Part shown: one piece after another, positions 47,753-49,553 of the stretch
How positions within the stretch are numbered: the first letter of the stretch is position 1
How the letters are laid out: each line of letters begins with the position of its first letter
NCBI GenBank assembly: GCA_003218135.1
Contig: QHNQ01000014.1
Coordinates: 1-49,553 of the forward strand
Length of the DNA stretch: 49,553 nt
Reading direction: 5' to 3'
From: Verrucomicrobiota bacterium
GTDB lineage: Bacteria; Verrucomicrobiota; Verrucomicrobiia; Chthoniobacterales; UBA10450
The notes under the pieces: generated by a model
What the model was told of the DNA's origin: nothing
What the model saw: the letters and a program-made list of their open reading frames with translations, nothing else
Databases searched by the model: none
Position numbers and translations under genes: made by a program

Positions 47753-48265
47753 TCAACGGAACAGGGCGCGCAAGAAGAATTGCAGAACGTGTCGCTGATC
47801 CGGAATTCGCTCGCGTGGCGAGTTAACGTATTCCCCAAAATTAGAATGATGGATGAAACCTTTGCCGCCGATTTTCAATTTTGTTCCGAGTTCGGATAGG
47901 TACGCTTCAACGATTTCCCGGTCCGGATGCACGAAGGAATCGAAGCTGAAAACGAAATCGATTGAACCCTCTGGAATCATCGACAACGAGCGACCATCAT
48001 TAACATAACAGCGCACGTGCGAATCAGCCGCAAAACGCTGGCGACACGCTTCGATGCATTCATTTGATTTATCGACAATCCACAGCTCCTCGCAGTAGTC
48101 CTTGAGGTAATGCGTCCATCTTCCAAACCCTGGCGCAATTTCCAAAATCGTGCCCGTTGGAAGACAATCGCGAATGCGCGGAAAGATAGTGCCAGCCCAT
48201 TGGGCAGCGGAACTGCCCCAGGGCGCAGACCATTCCTCGCCCGCCTCTCTCCAGTCGTACTTCAT
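47753..48265 (-). pseudogene. Truncated methyltransferase copy
   Basis: About 155 N-terminal residues align without gaps with the full copy at 46060-46806, with some 20-odd differences (ILEIAPGFGRWTHYLKDYC and SFDSFVHPDREIVEAYLSEL kept). Homology stops after NSPRERIPD, and a foreign tail of 14 residues ending LRALFR closes the frame. The last third, including the substrate region of the full copy, is lost. It is likely non-functional, though the SAM-binding core is complete. It stops 15 bases before the start of the membrane protein gene, so an insertion or rearrangement carrying that gene may have cut it. Confidence 0.8.
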
Positions 48266-48297
48266 GCAATGGAACGAAAACAAACCATCTCATGCAT

Positions 48298-48394
48298 GTC
48301 ATTCTGAGCGAACCGGAGAATAGAGCGAGTGGGGCGAGCGACATCGACTGTCGAGCCGCGCAGCGTAGCGGCGAGTGAGTCGGGAGAAGAATGA
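48298..48394. repeat. Inverted repeat, 'GTCATCCTGAGCG' family, copy 4 (decayed)
   Basis: Begins GTCATTCTGAGCGAA (48298-48312), the canonical family word, and ends GGGAGAAGAATGAG (about 48381-48394), its rough complement. Inside is a hairpin CGACA-TCGAC-TGTCG. It lies upstream of the truncated methyltransferase, matching the place of copy 3 upstream of the full copy. Confidence 0.6.
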
Positions 48395-48457
48395 GTTCAC
48401 AATATCCAGCGTCGCCGTAAGTGTATGCACGGTTGAAATCGGCTCGGACCTCTCGCT

Positions 48458-48679
48458 TCAAGGAAAGAGCATGCTCTCTTTCTCGGGGTTCTCTCGATTA
48501 GGCCACTTCACAAGCGGTGACTGTCGGCCTTCTCGATTAGCAATCCGAAACGTCCCCGCGGGCCCTTTAAGTGAGAACATCACATAAATCTCGCCGTCCG
48601 TTGACTCCGCCCAAACATTCGAGTCGTCAATGTTGTCTATCTTCCAGTGCTTGTGGTAACGCGCTAGAGTTACCTTCAT
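48458..48679 (-). CDS. Small hypothetical protein
   Basis: 73 residues from ATG 48679, with a weak AGGT 8 bases upstream. Balanced composition with several strands (VWAESTDGEIYVMFSLKG, GTFRIANREG), suggesting a small folded beta-rich domain. No family recognised and no signal peptide. The frame may be chance, but it carries no repeat words, and the region has lower GC than the rest of the window. Confidence 0.4.
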   Translation of the reverse strand: MKVTLARYHKHWKIDNIDDSNVWAESTDGEIYVMFSLKGPAGTFRIANREGRQSPLVKWPNRENPEKESMLFP

Positions 48680-48765
48680 CAAGTTTACCTGAACCGGGTT
48701 AGGGCTAACGATGTCTTCGACAATACAGTGTGTTTTTGCCTTGTTAAAGAAAAGGGTTACGTGCT

Positions 48766-48933
48766 CTATCCGCTGGCGACTGCCTGTAGCCCGGGGTAGC
48801 CATTTGTATCACCATGATGCACGGGCTTACCCGTTTTCTCTAGCTGCTTGAGGCAAGTATTATAGTCGTCACCTATTCCAGCATGGAGCGACGTGGTGAA
48901 ACATGTTAGTATGATTACGGCTAGCTTTTTCAT
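48766..48933 (-). CDS. Small secreted protein, 55 residues
   Basis: Below the length of most gene calls but well supported. ATG 48933 is preceded by an AAGGAAAGG Shine-Dalgarno-like run 9-17 bases upstream. Residues 1-18 (MKKLAVIILTCFTTSLHA) form a textbook signal peptide with an AxA-type cleavage region. The mature part, about 37 residues, is polar with one cysteine and ends GYPGLQAVASG. No family recognised. It sits in the low-GC region at the right edge, with no partner visible. Confidence 0.6.
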   Translation of the reverse strand: MKKLAVIILTCFTTSLHAGIGDDYNTCLKQLEKTGKPVHHGDTNGYPGLQAVASG

Positions 48934-49113
48934 TTTGTTTTTTCCTTTCCTTGTATGAATGAGAGCACAGCGAGTCCTACTTCTTGTACTCGGGACACTC
49001 AGCTGACGCGCTCATTGAAAAGATCAACGGAAAAGCCGTGACTCGTTTGCGCGTATTCCTGCATCGAATTTTTGCCTTCTTCTCGGCAATGACAATGTGA
49101 TAATCGAGGTGTT

Positions 49114-49553
49114 ATGAGTCGACAAGTCTTGCTCTCCATCATTGGTTGTCTCGCGATAGCTGGCTGCACTGCGCTCGTGAGTTCAGACTACCAGCATTAC
49201 GAAGGTAAAAATAATGTCCATGAGGGTACCGGCGATACGAAGGTGGTCGTGAACGGTGTTGATTTTTGGGCGAATGGCTCTCCGCCGCGGAAATTTGCCA
49301 TTTTAGGAGTAGTCACCAGCGAGGTTGGAGCAGGCTTCGGAGATCAAGCACTCATCCGATCTTCAGTGGCGAGCCGCGCTAAGCATGTTGGCGGGGATGC
49401 CGCTGTTCAAATCACGAGTTTCGTCGAAGCTCCGAACCACCTCTACGATTCGATTTGCTACATCGAGGCAAGCTTCGTCCTGATTTGCCCATTTTGTGAT
49501 CGGAAGCCCGTCCTTCGGCACCGCTTGAAGGTCTCCGAAAAGCTCTTGCCATG
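49114..49553 (+). CDS. Putative lipoprotein, 3'-truncated by the window edge
   Basis: Open from ATG 49114 to the end of the window (146 codons), preceded by GAGGT. The N-terminus MSRQVLLSIIGCLAIAGC is a lipoprotein signal with lipobox IAGC and modified Cys18. The mature part contains VVVNGVDFWANGSPPRKFAILGVV and RAKHVGGDAAVQITS, a pattern seen in small bacterial lipoproteins with a YbjQ-like fold, though that assignment is weak. A Cys-x-x-Cys (CPFC) occurs near the visible end. The divergent 180-base spacer to the small secreted protein shows no clear promoter. Confidence 0.6.
   Translation, partial: MSRQVLLSIIGCLAIAGCTALVSSDYQHYEGKNNVHEGTGDTKVVVNGVDFWANGSPPRKFAILGVVTSEVGAGFGDQALIRSSVASRAKHVGGDAAVQITSFVEAPNHLYDSICYIEASFVLICPFCDRKPVLRHRLKVSEKLLP

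Noticed and set aside
48973-49102. Plus-strand open frame (…SADALIEKINGKAVTRLRVF…) before the lipoprotein
   Set aside because: Composition looks protein-like, but it has no ATG/GTG start, a stop codon just upstream and only about 38 codons; possibly a gene remnant.

Overview
The window is a contiguous, gene-dense stretch of a GC-rich Gram-negative chromosome. It holds 44 protein genes or gene remnants and one tRNA. Several features point to the Verrucomicrobiota (soil Spartobacteria/Chthoniobacter-like lineages): an LpxC-FabZ fusion followed by lpxA, a Tat-exported DUF1501 protein paired with DUF1800, a GH57 branching enzyme, an ECF sigma/short membrane anti-sigma pair with a DUF6249 protein, and very frequent palindromic intergenic repeats. 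The taxonomic call is inference from content and style; no rRNA is present.

Layout. 1-3.0 kb: aroE (5' end outside), nadA and an M19 dipeptidase. 3.1-5.9 kb: DUF1800-DUF1501 operon on the minus strand. 6.0-10.6 kb: a beta-CASP metallo-hydrolase, xthA, a DCC-LMF1 fusion and infA. 10.8-11.9 kb: a YqjD/YqjE/YqjK-like membrane-protein triad. 12.0-14.4 kb: two tandem PilT-type ATPases. 14.4-20.8 kb: a zinc alcohol dehydrogenase, then a marR-adaptor-RND efflux operon with a perfect palindromic operator. 20.8-22.3 kb: a GT39 glycosyltransferase. 22.3-29.4 kb: the translation/RNA operon nusA-infB-rbfA-nrnA-truB-ribF, with no rimP in front and an intrinsic terminator-like hairpin in the nusA leader. 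29.4-31.1 kb: anti-sigma, ECF sigma and DUF6249 genes, then tRNA-Gly(GCC). 31.3-36.0 kb: a two-lobed NDK-like protein, an aminotransferase, GH57 and an FlgD-like exported protein. 36.2-41.5 kb: lpxC/fabZ, lpxA, recN and an acetate permease. 41.8-45.7 kb: an FAD reductase, an NTF2-like protein, an orphan contractile-tail tube protein and creD. 46-49.5 kb: an unstable-looking tail with a duplicated methyltransferase (one copy truncated), small exported proteins and a lipoprotein running off the end.

Most spacers longer than about 70 bases are filled by inverted repeats from at least six sequence families. Some of these supply stop codons to genes, some bracket single genes (xthA, lpxC/fabZ), and some appear to lie in frame inside coding sequences. 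The most testable new points are the nusA leader attenuator, the marR operator, paired hairpins in front of the YqjD/YqjE-like genes, the degenerate NDK lobe, the orphan tube protein and the mirror-symmetric 219-base repeat beside creD. Functional calls come from reading motifs in the translations; no database search was run.
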